Shown: positions 1-11,508, counted from the first letter of the stretch. The stretch is DNA of 64,000 nucleotides from Heracleum sosnowskyi (GCA_030848705.1 JAUIZM010000012.1:5520679-5584678), one strand, 5' to 3'. The notes: a model not told the origin generated them from the letters alone. A program made the numbers and translations.

Positions 1-639
1 GGAATTATTAAAAGATAAAAGACAAGAAAATGATTCGATAGTTTTTCATTTCAGAAAACTATCGAATGATATAAAAAGTGATTCACAGAAAACCATTTTA
101 AGTTAATTTGGTATTCAATAGTTTTGATTTAAAAACTATCGAATGGTAAATTGATTTATAACTTTCGATGGTTTTTAATTAAGGAGCATGTGAAAAGTAT
201 TCTTGTTTGTCAGGTTGATTTTGAAGATGGACGACCAAGATTGATTCTTCAAGTTTGGTTCGATAGTTTTCAAAAACAAAGTCTACAATTACTAACAAAG
301 GAAGTGTGTCTTCTTCAGTCGAGGTTATTTCACAGTAGGAATTACTAAGAGAGAGTTTGAGCCAGAGAGATTACAGAAGAAATTAATATTGCTCAGAATT
401 CTATCATTGTATTGATTGTGTATAACCTAGAACTCATTGAAGCTAATCTACGGATTAGAAATTGTAGCACCCCTCGAGGTTTATATTTATAAAAAGATAT
501 ATTCCCCGACTCTTGGTTTGATTTGGTGTGTTTGATTTCGTTATAGAATTGAATGATTAATCCGCGAACGAAATTGAATAATTTGTAGGTATCTTATTCA
601 ACCCCCCCCCCCCCCTTCTACGATACTTTGGACCTAACA
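1..639 (+). mobile_element. Partial LTR of a SIRE-like Copia element (Copia-C), 3' end
   Basis: The right boundary is a CA at 638-639 within a sequence ending GGACCTAACA. It is preceded by a poly-C tract (602-615) and a short T-rich stretch, the same layout as the LTR end of Copia-A (poly-C, then CAAGGACCAACA). Immediately after 639 the gypsy protease reading frame begins, so this is the 3' LTR of an element inserted in that gypsy element and lying mostly upstream of the window. The left LTR boundary is not in the window. It carries hairpins built from TCGATAGTTTT. A TATA-like TTATAAAAA occurs near 487-495. Confidence 0.72.
33..147. repeat. Inverted repeats of TCGATAGTTTT in the Copia-C LTR
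   Basis: A perfect 13-bp inverted repeat (ATTCGATAGTTTT at 33-45 against AAAACTATCGAAT at 55-67) is followed by a second, one-mismatch copy at about 113-147. Single forms of the motif recur near 166 and 258. The arrangement matches the inverted repeats of unrelated motifs in the LTRs of Copia-A and Copia-B. Confidence 0.8.
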
Positions 640-1071
640 CCCTCGAATATGCCCATATATGGATTCAATGGAGTGGAGTCAAAGGTGGAAGGCACTATCC
701 AACTCCCAATGACAATGGGGCAAGGGTCGAATACGTCTACTCAGATGTTGAACTTCATAGTTATAAAGGCAACTTCGACCTACAATGCAATCCTGGGAAG
801 GACGGGTCTTCATGCGTTCAAGGCTGTTGCCTCATCTTATCATCTGAAAATCAAGTTCCCAACGAGGAATGGAATTGGTGAAGAACGGGGAGACCAAAAG
901 ATGGCTAGAAGCTATTACGTAGCCACGTTAAGGCCTGATGGAATTGGGGGGCAGGTTCTCCCCATTGAATACATGGATACTAGTGATAATGAGGACCGAA
1001 GAGGGAAACCAGCTGAGGATTTAATCCCAATTCCCTTAGTCCCTGGTGAACCGGAGAAGGTGACTTACTGA
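640..1071 (+). pseudogene. Gypsy (Tat) retropepsin region, truncated by the Copia-C insertion
   Basis: The frame starts abruptly at the Copia-C LTR edge and encodes the C-terminal half of a Tat gypsy protease region, recognisable by YNAILGR, YHLKIKFPT and GDQ..AR motifs typical of the stretch between protease and RT. The catalytic Asp triad itself lies upstream and is missing. A TGA at 1069-1071 ends the frame about 18 bases before the RT frame, which runs in another phase. In a working element this would be part of one gag-pol polyprotein. The assignment to the family is firm; the copy is non-functional. Confidence 0.8.
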
Positions 1072-1088
1072 CTTATGTTGGAGCACTA

Positions 1089-2523
1089 TTGCCTGAACCA
1101 TTGAAAAGCAAGCTCATATCTTTTCTTCAAGAGAAAAATGAAGTTTTTGCTTGGACAGCGGTTGGCATGCCAGGGATTGATCCCCAGTTGATAACCCACA
1201 AACTGAATGTGGATCCTGAAAGGAAGACGGTGAAACAGAAGAAGAGAAATTTTGCTCCAGAGAGGCAAGAGGCCATTAAACAAGAAGTAGAAAAGCTTCT
1301 AGAGGTCGGGTTCATTGAAGAGATACAATTCCCAGAATGGTTGGCTAACCCGGTGATGGTCAAAAAAGCCAATGGAAAATGGAGAATGTGTGTAGACTTC
1401 ACCGATTTGAACGATGCACGTCCTAAGGATTGTTTTCCCTTACCAAGGATTGATGCCCTAATAGATGCCACCGCTGGCCACGAGATGCTAAGTTTTATGG
1501 ATGGCTTCAGTGGATATAACCAAATCAAAATGCACAAAGATGGCATCTCCAAGGTATCATTCATCACTAACTTTGGTGTTTTCTGTTATCTAGTCATGGC
1601 ATTTGGACTTAAGAATGCAGGGGCAACCTACCAAAGGTTGGTGAACAAAATTTTTGAACACCTGATTGGAAAAACCATGAAGGTCTATGTGGATGACATG
1701 TTGGTTAAAAGCCTCGATAAGGCCGATCATATAAACCATCTACGGGAAGCATTTGAAGTGCTGAGGCACCACAAGATGATGTTGAATCCTGCTAAATGTG
1801 CCTTTGGTGTAGGCTCAGGGAAGTTTTTAGGCCTGATGGTTTCCAAGAGAGGAATTGAGGCTAACCCCGACAAAATCAAGGCAATCCTGGACATGGAGCC
1901 ACCACAAATCGTCAAGGATGTTCAGAAACTAACGGGAAGAGTGGCAGCATTGGGAAGATTCATCTCCAAGTCAGGAGAGAAGTGCTTACCTTTCTTCAAA
2001 GCACTCAAGAACGTGAAAATTTTTGAATGGACAACTGAAAGCCAGGAGGCCTTTGAGGCCTTGAAGAAGTACATGGTTGAGACACCACTGTTGGCAAAAC
2101 CAAAGCCAGGAGAAATTCTCTATTTGTACTTGGCGGTTTCTAACACAGCCCTTGGAGCCGTTTTGGTAAAAGAAGAGTTGAAGGTTCAGAAACCCATTTA
2201 CTACGTAAGCAAGATTCTACATGGGGCAGAAATAAACTACCCTACGATTGAGAAGTTTGCTAGCCTTGATAATGGCCTCAAGAAAGCTACGCCCATACTT
2301 CCAGGCTCACAAGATAGAGGTCTTAACCAATCAGCCTCTAAGAAACATCTTGCACAGCCCTCAAGTTAGTGGACGGTTGATCAAATGGGCTATTGAATTG
2401 GGAGAATTTGACATCAAGTATAAGCCTCGAACGGCCATAAAAGCTCAAGCACTCGCTGACTTCATGGTTGAATGCACCATTGACAACCAAGAAGTCGGGG
2501 GGGGGGGGGGGGGAAGGAAGTAA
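1089..2523 (+). pseudogene. Gypsy (Tat) reverse transcriptase and first RNase H
   Basis: This segment encodes the RT that would copy the element's RNA, with the usual series of motifs: KKRNFAPERQ before the palm, MCVDFTDLN, SFMDGFSGYNQI, and the catalytic YVDD at 1686-1697. The RNase H tail (ALGAVLV, PIYYVSK, YPTIEK) follows. A frameshift at about 2262-2275 moves the frame to the one holding RKLRPYFQAH and the AQALADFMVE linker. That frame runs into a 17-base G tract (2497-2513) and stops at 2521-2523. Length and order match a Tat pol. Inactive because of the shift. Confidence 0.88.
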
Positions 2524-2525
2524 TA

Positions 2526-2966
2526 GTGGAAGACAAGGAAGATGAAGACATGGTGTCCAAAGAATGTTGGGTGCTCTATTTTGATGGAGCATCAAAAACA
2601 AAATCAAGCGGAGCAGGTTTGGTGCTACAAAGTCCTGATGGATTTCTCATAGAGTACGCACTAAAACTGGACTTCCCAATGACCAACAACGAAGCTGAGT
2701 ATGAAGCCCTGATAGCTGGCTTAGGGCTGGCTGGAGCCTTGAGAGTTAAAACTCTGAAAGTATGTGGAGACTCGAGGCTAGTGGTTTCCCAAGTAAATGG
2801 GGAATTTGAGGCCAAAGATGAAGTCATGGCCAAGTACCTAAAACTTGTCAAGGCCATCATGACTCAGTTTGATGAATGCTATGTGGAACACATTCCAAGG
2901 GAAGAGAACATGAATGCCGATGCCTTGTCTAAGTTTGCCTCTTCTGAAATTGAAAACTACGCATGA
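2526..2966 (+). pseudogene. Gypsy (Tat) second, archaeal-like RNase H domain
   Basis: The product has the pattern of a type I RNase H of the archaeal or plant class: YFDGASKTKSSGAG (first acidic residue), NNEAEYEALIAGL (the Glu), GDSRLVVSQV (second Asp) and ENMNADALSKFA (last Asp). Its place directly after the normal gypsy RNase H is the signature of the Tat lineage. A TGA (2964-2966) interrupts the frame, which continues in phase from 2985. In a functional element this would be fused within Pol. Confidence 0.85.
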
Positions 2967-2984
2967 AGTGTATACTTCCAAGTC

Positions 2985-4073
2985 TTGAAGACCCCAAACA
3001 TTAATGGAAAGTTGATAGCACCCATTGATGTGGCTAGCTGTTGGATGAATCCCATCAAATCTCATCTCGAAACTGGGTGGTTACCCAACGACACTTCAGA
3101 AGCACGAAAGCTATATGTGAGAGCACTAAGGTATGCCCTGATTGAGGGAATCCTATACAAAAAGTCTTTCATCATCCCATACTTAAAATGCTTGAGATCC
3201 CAAGAGGCAGAATTGGCCCTAAGGGAAGTACATGAGGGAATTTGTGGGCAGCACTTGGGGGCAGAGCCCTTGCTCATAAAATTACTCGTCTGGGTTTCTA
3301 TTGGCCAATCATACTTGCAGATGCCAAGAGTTATGTGAAGAAGTGTGAAAGGTGCCAAAAACATGCACCAATGGTTCGACAACCACCAGAGATGTTGACG
3401 TCCATAAACTCACCTATCCCATTTGCCATATGGGGGATGGATATACTTGGACCATTTCCAATGGCAAGTGCGCAGAGAAAGTTCTTGATAGTAGCAATCG
3501 ACTACTTCACCAAGTGGATTGAGGCTAAGCCTTTATCCAAGATAACCACCAAACAGGTGATGCATTTCTTCTGGGAAAACGTGATATGCAGATACGGGAT
3601 TCCACGTATCTTGGTCACAGATAATGGAACCCAGTTCAATAATAAGGAATTCAAGAAGTATTGTGACGAGAATGATATCAAGTTACGTTTCACTTATGTT
3701 GCCCATCCTCAAGCAAATGGGCAAGCTGAGGTTGCCAACCGCATTATCCTAGATGGACTGAAGAAAAGAGTTGAACGCTCTAGAAACACTTGGGTAGACG
3801 AATTGCTCCCCATACTATGGGCATATCGTACTACTTGTAAAGTTACTACTGAAGCAACTTCATTCCTGTTAGCCTATGGGGCAGAAGCCGTAGTGCCAGT
3901 GGAGATTACTCATACCTCCCCAAGAGTAGGGGCTTATGAGCCAGAGACAAATGAAGAAGGCATGAGGCTGGCCTTAATCTAATTGATGAAGTCAGAGATG
4001 AGGCAAATGCTAAAGTAGTTGAACATCAAAAAAGGGCATCTTTCTACTATAACCTAAGGGTTAAAGAGAGATT
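2985..4073 (+). pseudogene. Gypsy (Tat) integrase, N-terminal and core part
   Basis: The first stretch is the linker and HHCC zinc-binding domain. A frameshift near 3250 separates it from a frame holding the second half of the zinc finger (CERCQ) and the DDE core: MDILGPF and DYFTKWIEA, then TDNGTQF, then NGQAEVANR with the Glu. A second frameshift near 3975 is needed to continue into the C-terminal arm that runs to the Copia-A border at 4073. The remaining coding piece is at 19095-19293. Integrases of this class insert the element's cDNA into chromosomes; this copy cannot. Confidence 0.88.
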
Positions 4074-5121
4074 TGTTAGGATTTATGGGTGATAGCTATG
4101 AGGCAACTTAACTAGATACTTTATTTACTTAATTTTTATTAAGTATGAACATACTGTCACAGCCAGAGTATGTCTTTGCAACCGTTTTATTTTGTACAAA
4201 TAAGATTCTAGTGCATCTTGGTAGAAGTTCATTCATTTGTTCAAGTCTCAAGAAGTACTCAAGATGGACAGCAAGAATAAAGATTACTGTCACAGTGTTG
4301 ACAGTAAGGTTACAAGAAGACAGCATGTTGCGAGTCACGACAGTACATTCACTCTGACAACAACATTGGCGGAAGCCCTCTGACAGCAACTTTACCTTAG
4401 CATGACAGCAAGCTTGGAAATCCTGACAGCACCTTCAGCGGGGATTTCTTACTGTCACCAAAAGCGCATTCCCGTGACAGCAAGCTTAACCATCAGGATA
4501 CTATCATGAAGGGATAACATTTGCATTGGTAAACAACCCAGTCAAACTCGTGACAGTTTGGATGTTCAAGAAACAGGTGTGTTGCAGTATCCCAACACTG
4601 TAACAGGTATGCAAGACTACGACTGAAGCTTGAGAGATCACATGACAAAGCTCACCAATTCCAAAGTATGACAAATCTACATCTACTGAATTGTGTTAGC
4701 TTAAAATAGAATGTTTCTAGATTGCTTTGATATGTATTGATAAGCTGTCTGTATAACAATTTAGGAAAGAATCACGGGCAGACAAATTGTAAGAAGCTGT
4801 CACTTGAAAATGACAGCAGCCTCACTAGACCCGTGATTGAAAGTGATAGGTTTAGCCTACTTAGTCTATCTCTCAATTCATTCTCTGTAATCACTCAAGA
4901 AACCGAAGCTCAAGAAAACAAACATTTTCTTGAGGTTGTAGCAACCCATTGCAAAATAAATAAAACATTTATTTTGTGAGAATTACTCGTGTGTCTACTT
5001 GTGTTTGTATTTGACAAACTGATAATCCTTAATCTTAGTTCTTGTTGTTGAAAACGTAGATTGAGATTTATCAGTATTGCATTCAACCCCCCCCCCCCTC
5101 TGCAATAGTCAAGGACCAACA
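4074..5121 (+). repeat. Copia-A 5' LTR (1048 bp)
   Basis: Bounded by TG and CA, direct repeat of 18046-19089. It contains about eleven CTGTCA/TGACAG hexamers, including a perfect 9-bp inverted pair (4284-4292 and 4299-4307). A likely polyadenylation signal AATAAATAAA starts at 4955. A poly-C tract of 12 lies at 5087-5098 near the end of U5. Confidence 0.95.
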
Positions 5122-5123
5122 AC

Positions 5124-5135
5124 TGGTATCAGAGC
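5124..5135 (+). other. Copia-A primer binding site (tRNA-iMet)
   Basis: TGGTATCAGAGC, two bases after the 5' LTR, is complementary to the 3' end of plant initiator methionine tRNA and is the usual plant Copia minus-strand primer site. Confidence 0.93.
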
Positions 5136-5163
5136 GGACAGATTGTTCTACAAATCTGAGATC

Positions 5164-7768
5164 ATGACAAGTATGCAGAAGTCAAGTAGCATAAAGATTC
5201 CAGCATTTGATAAAGAGAACTACAATGTATGGAAAAGAAAGATCATGTTGTTTATCAAAGCTGCAAATCCATTATACTTGGGTATCCTCCAAAATGGTCC
5301 ATTTGTTCCACGAAAAGAAATTGAAGCCTTAACTATGGACGGCGTTCTTATTCCGGCCTACTGGGTCAACAAATTACCTTCGGAGTTTCTGGAGCCAGAA
5401 AAAGAGAAGGTGGCCTTGGATGATTACTTGCAACTCATCTTACTGGATGCTCTCACTTTGGACAAAGCCATGTGTGGGAATGTCATTGGGTGCTCATCAG
5501 CCAAGGATATATGGAATAAGATCGAGCTGTTGTGTGAAGGAAGTGAAGAAGTGAAAGATAATCAAAGACAAATTCTTATCTCACAGTATGAAGCCTTCAT
5601 GGCAAAGTCAGGAGAAGACCTAACAACAATGTTTGAAAGGTTTAGTAAACTTATGACTGAGCTACAGATACATGGCAAATACTATGATAGGAAGGAGCTA
5701 AATGTCAAGTTCTTACTCACACTTCCTGAGCATCTTGAGCACAAAATCACTGCCATAAGAGAAGGGAGTAATCTTAACAATATCTCTCTTGAAACTCTAT
5801 ATGGTGTGCTTAAATCATATGAGCTTGAGTTTTTCCAAAAAAAGAGCTATTCTAGCTGGATCCAGAGGAAATATGGCTAATATGTCAGGTGCTCTAGTGG
5901 CTCATGTGCCAAGAATCACTCAACCTAGTGAAGAAGCTCAAATCACTCAACCTGCTTCAGTACCCTCTCTTAAGATCGAAGAGGTTGTGGATGATGAGGA
6001 GAAAGTTGTACTGCAGATAACTGATGTTGAGGATGAAGACTTCTACTCCTTAGAAGAAATGGAGAAGACGGATAATCCAACTATGGATTACATGGACAAG
6101 AAATTCAAAAACATAAGATTCAAAATAAACAAGCCATTTAAGCCTCAGGGTCAAACATCAAGGTTCAGCAGAGGGAACTCTTCTAAGGTTGAAGGTGGTG
6201 CCACAAGAGGTGGTTACAAAACAGGGATGGTGGACAGATCCAAGTTCAGGTGTTACAACTGCAATGAGCTTGGTCATTTTACTACAGAGTGCAGAAGATC
6301 AAAGCAGAATCAGAGGATGGATAAAGGGTCAAGTGGACATTTCAAGAAAGGACAGGGAAAGGCCTATGTGGCTGAAGGAAAGTGCTGGGATGATTCTGAT
6401 GATGAAGAGGAAGAGGAATATGTGAATCTAGCCCTCATGGCTAAGTCTGATGAGGCCTCCTCTAGATCGACAAGTCAGGTACCCTCACTAGTCTTACTTG
6501 ATATGTCTAAAGATGAATACAAACAAACTGTTGAGGAATTGAGTGCAGAAATGTTCAATGTCCACACTAGTTTAACCGCAGCTAATGAAGAGATTGCTAG
6601 GTTAACTAAATTGAATGAAACACTCACTTCTGAAAATGATTTGCTTTTGTTAAAGACCAGCCGTTTAGAATCTTTAACACGGGAGAACGCTAAACTTAAA
6701 AATGATTTAGTCTGTGCTAAGGAAATTGAGGAGTTTCTAAGGAAAGAAATTAGTGAAAATGAATTCAAGATAAAAGCCTATAGAAACTCATCGAAACAAC
6801 TTCAAGACTATCATGAGAAACACATAGAGGATCAAAAAGTAGGGATAGGTTTTGAGTATGGCAAAAGACCTGGTAAAGAAATTGTCAGTCAGGATTGTTC
6901 AACTGATGCTACTGTTAAACCTCAAATTCTCAAGAAGATCAACAAACCCATTTTTAAACTTTCTGAACTTGAGTTTGATGAGGAAGCCATGCTCATCAAG
7001 CAACAACTTGATGATGAGGATGAAGGTCTTGACAGTACAACAGTTGATGGAAAAGATACTGTCACAATCCTCAGGACAGTAACTTCCCCAAACAATCTGA
7101 CAGAATGTTCCAAAGATGCTGTCAATAATGGCAGGACAATAGCTTCCAAAGGTACTGTCAAGAGAGCCTCAAAGACAATGACTTCCAAACCTATTGTCAT
7201 GACAGAAGGTGTAAAAGGTACTGTCAAGAAAGGCTCGACAGCAACTTCAGAACATCCTGTTGACTCAATATCCTACAAGTCTAGAAACAGGAATGGTAAG
7301 TTAGGAAATGGCAATGATAATGCTCCTAGAAAACTATGCAATAATTGTGGCTCTTCATATCACTTAACTCATGTTTGTAAGAAACCAGAGGAGGTCAAGA
7401 ACAATGTGACCATGCTAGATGGTAACTTACACAAAACCCCCATTATGCATAGATCTATGGTAGTCTGCAATAATATTGGTTGTATGCCTTGTAAAGTGAC
7501 TGCCATGAGTACTTGTTTCAATTTGCCTATTTCATCTAGTGAACCATGTCTCTATATGCAAACTGGTGAGACTCCTGAGCCTACTGGAAACAGTAAGAAG
7601 GCCTCATCCACTAAGAAGAAGACCAAGTCTAATTCTAAAGATATGTGGGTGAAGAAAGGAGTCCAACAGAAGATTCTTGATGTGTTGATTAAAGTTGAGA
7701 ATGATGATTATGCTTATGATACTGAAGTGACTGGACCCAACAAGGATTGGGTACCATATACCTCTTAA
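5164..7768 (+). pseudogene. Copia-A Gag, frameshifted
   Basis: The start is the ATG just after the primer site. The first 239 codons show the Copia capsid-type domain (UBN2/DUF4219 class: YNVWKRKI near the N-terminus, then ALT..KAMCG, IWNKIE). A run of A at about 5839-5845 shifts the frame, so the first frame stops at 5878-5880 and the rest continues in the next frame from about 5846. The second part carries a CCHC zinc knuckle (CYNCNELGHFTTEC, nt about 6250), a coiled-coil-like Leu/Glu stretch (6520-6830), a region rich in T-V-T/K encoded by repeated CTGTCA (7020-7260) and a second knuckle (CNNCGSSYHLTHVC, about 7339). It ends at TAA 7766-7768, in phase with the protease. Gag would form the particle and bind RNA. 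Confidence 0.9.
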
Positions 7769-8272
7769 ATACAATTTGTCTTGCAGGGTAAGAATAAGGA
7801 GCAGGTCACTTGGATCATTGACAATGGCTGCTCTAGACACATGACCGGTGATAAAACCCTGCTGTCATAATTTGTAGAGAAAGTTGGCCCAATAATAACC
7901 TTTGGAGACAACAACAAGGGTTACACAGTGGGATATGACTGTTTGGAAATTGGAAATGTTGTCATAAATGATATTGCACTTGTTGATGGATTGAAGCACA
8001 ACCTGCTCAGTGTCAGCCAATTCAGTGACAAGGGATTCAATGTTGATTGTGACATGATGGTGTGCAACATCTATCACAAGAAGGATGGAAGCCTTTCTTT
8101 GAAAGGAGTAAGAAAAGGAAGCTCGTTTGTTGCTGACTTAAGATCAACAAAGAAGGACAAGATTTACTGTTTTTATAGTAAAGCTACTGTTGGTGACAGT
8201 ATGCTTTGGCACAAGAAACTTTCACACGAGAGGACTACCTCAACAGGAATTCTATCAAGAAGGACTGTGTGA
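7769..8272 (+). pseudogene. Copia-A protease and start of integrase, broken
   Basis: Directly after the Gag stop, the same frame passes a splice-acceptor-like TTGCAGGGTA (7781-7790) and encodes the aspartic protease. The catalytic triplet reads D-N-G instead of D-S-G (Copia-B has DSG), and a TAA stop follows at 7868-7870. The frame then continues with the LKHNLLSVSQ motif and the WHKKLSH of the integrase zinc finger. About 44 bases are missing there compared with Copia-B (around 8228-8232), which removes part of the HHCC motif and shifts the frame so that translation ends at 8272. This unit cannot make active protease. Confidence 0.88.
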
Positions 8273-9683
8273 GGACTGTCAAATGGGAAAACTGAAGAAA
8301 GTTGTGCACAGATCAAAGCAAGTCAACACCAACACTGAACCACTCAAACTAATTCACATGGATCTCTTTGGACCAGTCAATGTTCCATCATTAGCAAAGA
8401 AGAGATATGAATTATTTATGGTGGATGACTATTCTAGGTATACTTGGGTGAAGTATCTAGAATCAAAAGATGAAGCAGCTCAAGTCATCATTGATCACTT
8501 AAGAGTCCTTGAAAGAGCTCCAAATGCCAAATTTCAAATGATAAGAAGTGACAATGGGACTGAGTTCAGAAATGCCACTCTTGGTAACTTCTGTAAAGAT
8601 GGAGGCATTGTACAACAATTTTCTGCTGCAAGGACTCCTCAGCAGAATGGAGTTGTAGAAAGGAAGAACATGACTCTCATTGAAGCTGCCAGAACTATGC
8701 TTCATGATGCAAAATTACCCACATACTTCTGGGCAGAAGCTATCAACACAGCTTGCTACACACAGAACAGAACCTTGATCAACAAGACTCATGGGAACAT
8801 TCCTTACTATCTGCTCAATGAAAAGAAACCTACTGTCAAGTATTTTCATGAGTTTGAGAGCAAATGTTTCATGATGAAAGACAACCATGAAAAGAAAGGG
8901 AAATTTGACACCAAAGCTTATGAAGGCATTTTCATGGGGTATGCTTTAGAAAGGACTGCCTACAGAGTCTATCCTTTGGAACACGGAATCATAGATGAAA
9001 GTGTGAATGTCACATTTGATGAAACCAAGTTTCCTGGACTGCATGAAGAAGGTCAAATGCAGATTCTTAGATTTGAGAATCAAGGATACTTGGAGGAAGA
9101 AGAAGTTGTTGATGAAGAACCTACTTTCACTCAAACTGTTGAAACAAAAAAGGATGCTGTCATTGAAGATAATGTCAATCAAACTCCAGCCCAGACACAG
9201 ACCATCACAGGAAATACTCAAATTGATGGTGACTCTGGAGACATTGAAGAAAATGGTGGAGACAATTGCCCTGGTGAAGAATCAGTTCCTCTAATTGAGG
9301 TTACTGTCTCAAATCAAACAAGGAGCTTGCCCAAAACCACTAGGTGGAACAAGGATCACTCAAATGATCTAATAATTGGAGATCCCTCTTCTGGGGTGAG
9401 GACCAGGAACAATGTTTCTGCTGACAGCATGTTTTCTTGTTTTCTTTCTCAAATAGAGCCTAAAGCAATTGATGAAGCATTGTTAGATTCTGATTGGGTG
9501 ATTGCTATGCAAGAGGAACTCAACCAGTTTGAAAGGAACAATGTATGGAAATTGGTTCCAAGACCTAAAGGAAAGTCAGTTATTGAGACAAAGTGGGTTT
9601 TCAGAAACAAGTTAGATGAAAATGGGAATGTGACTAGAAACAAGGCAAGGCTAGTAGCTAAAGGTTACTGTCAACAGGAATGA
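8230..9683 (+). pseudogene. Copia-A integrase core and linker to RT
   Basis: In the frame after the deletion the second cysteine pair of the zinc finger (CEDCQ) appears, followed by the rve core: HMDLFGPV (first Asp), RSDNGTEF (second Asp) and NGVVERKN (Glu), with the GKFDTKAYEGIFMGY motif further on. From about 9100 a Glu/Asp/Thr-rich linker leads to the first RT motifs (NNVWKLVPRPKG, TKWVFRNK, ARLVAKGY). A TGA at 9681-9683 replaces the Gly codon found at this place in Copia-B. Integrase would insert the cDNA; the domain itself looks well kept but is cut off from its zinc finger. Confidence 0.9.
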
Positions 9684-10604
9684 ATAGACTATGATGAGAC
9701 ATTTGCACCTGTTGCCAGACTTGAAGCTATCAGGATTTTCCTAGCCTTTGCTGCACACTGTAACTTCAAAGTGTTCCAAATGGATGTCAAAAGTGCTTTT
9801 CTAAATGGAGATTTGGATGAAGAAGTGTATGTTGAACAACCTCCTGGTTTTGAAGATGTTGAAATGTATGATTTTGTGTACAAGCTGTTCAAGGCACTTT
9901 ATGGATTGAAACAAGCTCCAAGAGCATGGTATGATACCTTCTCTGCCTTTCTATTGGAAAACCAGTTTACAAGAGGTGTAGTAGATAAGACCTTATTCTA
10001 CAAGCATCATGGCAAATACATCATTCTGGTTCAAATTTATGTTGATGATATCATCTTTGGTTCATCAAATGAGAAGATGTGTGAGAAGTTTTCATCTCTA
10101 ATGAGAAACAAGTATGAGATGAGTATGATGGGAGAACTGTCATTCTTCCTTGGTTTACAAGTTCTTCAGAAAGATGATGGGATATTCATTTGTCAAGCAA
10201 AATATGTCAAGGAACTTCTCAAGAAGTTCAACCTAGAAGAATCATCACCTGCCAAGACTCCTATTTCTACCTCAACTAGTCTAGATCTAGATTCCAAAGG
10301 GAAGAAAGTGGACTCTAGTGCATACAGAGGCATAGTTGGATCTCTTCTCTACCTAACTGCTAGCAGACCTGACATAATGTTTGCTACATGTCTCTATGCA
10401 AGGTTTCAAGCTGATCCAAAGGAGTTACACTTGGTATCAATCAAGAGAATTTTTAGATACCTTAAGGGAACTCCTAATCTAGGCCTTTGGTATCCTAAAA
10501 ACACTGGATTTGATCTAGTGGGGTATTCTGATTCAGATTATGCTGGATGTAGGATTGACAGAAAAAGCACTATAGGAAGGTGTCAATTTCTTGGTGGAAG
10601 ATTG
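9684..10604 (+). pseudogene. Copia-A reverse transcriptase and start of RNase H
   Basis: This frame continues the RVT_2-type reverse transcriptase after the TGA: YDETFAPVARLE, FQMDVKSAFLNG, YGLKQAPRAWY and the catalytic YVDD at 10038-10049. The RNase H start (YSDSDYAGC, RKST, CQFLGG) follows. The coding sequence is interrupted at 10604 by the solo LTR and resumes at 11128 with only the 5-bp duplication added. Apart from this insertion and the upstream stop the segment is open. Confidence 0.92.
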
Positions 10605-11122
10605 TGTTAGGCCGAATACACAATATATAATAAATATATGTATGAGAATAACAATCAAGAACTCTGTTTATGAACAATAAACTGAATTATATTAAATAAC
10701 TCTTCTCTCAGTGATGTAAAATATCACAGAGAGCTGCTAGGTTACAAGAATAATGTATTCAGTATTCGCATCCCTTTTAGGGTTAACCTATCTGTGTTTA
10801 TATAGTACACAGCTACATACAATCTTCTAATTGATATTCCTATAAATCAGCTATACAATTAATATTAATCTAGAATTGCTTCTGTCTTCTGTTTCGTTTC
10901 CTTAGCCATCTCGATATCTCTTTGCTTCTTTCCATCTTCAAAGAATATCGCTTCTAGAATGTTCATTGAATTGCACCGACTGCTAAGAAAACTCTGACCA
11001 TCAGACTTTAACAAACTCTGACTGGTCCTCCAGCTAAACTCTGATAAGTACTCCAGCTAAACTCTGATAGTTTCCTGGTACTTTAAACACTGATAAACAA
11101 ACATCAGCAATTATATCTAACA
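10605..11122 (-). mobile_element. Solo LTR of the Copia-B family inside Copia-A RNase H
   Basis: The 518-bp insert starts TGTTAGGCCGAATACAC and ends ATATCTAACA. It is flanked by a perfect duplication GATTG (10600-10604 and 11123-11127). Read on the minus strand it matches the Copia-B LTR end to end: TGTTAGATATAATTGC start, TATATAAA box (10797-10804 on plus), GTGTATTCGGCCTAACA end. It also has the same AACTCTGA motifs, at least five of them. It is about 30 bp shorter and clearly diverged, so it is an older insertion of that family that lost its body by LTR-LTR recombination. Confidence 0.95.
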
Positions 11123-11508
11123 GATTGGTATCCTGGTTCAGTAAAAAGCAACACTCAGTTTCTACATCAACTACAGAAGCTGAATACATTGCAGCTGGAA
11201 GTTGCCGTGCACAAATCTTGTGGATGAAGAATCAACTGTTGGATTATGGCTTAGTGTTAAATAATATCCCCATCTACTGTGACAACACTAGTGCCATAGC
11301 CATCTCAGACAATCCTGTTCAACACTCTAGAACTAAGCACATTGATATCAGACATCATTTCATAAGAGAGCATGTTGAAAGAGGAACTGTGAAGTTGATC
11401 TATGTGCCCACAGAAAAGCAACTTGTAGACATTTTTACAAAACCACTGGATGAAGCAACCTTCAACAGGTTGGTAAGTGAATTGGGAATGCTAAATCTGG
11501 TATGTTAA
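11123..11508 (+). pseudogene. Copia-A RNase H, C-terminal part
   Basis: After the solo LTR the frame resumes with VSWFSKKQ, then STTEAEYIAAG (catalytic Glu), DNTSAIAI (Asp), KHIDIRHHFIREHV (the conserved His-rich motif) and ends with QLVDIFTKPL at a TAA. All landmarks of the Copia RNase H C-terminal half are present and the end agrees with that of Copia-B. Confidence 0.92.

Noticed and set aside
4129..4389. Minus-strand ORF present in both Copia-A LTRs (also 18101-18361)
   Set aside because: Repetition follows from the LTRs being copies; the frame tracks the CTGTCA motifs and shows no domain or start context.
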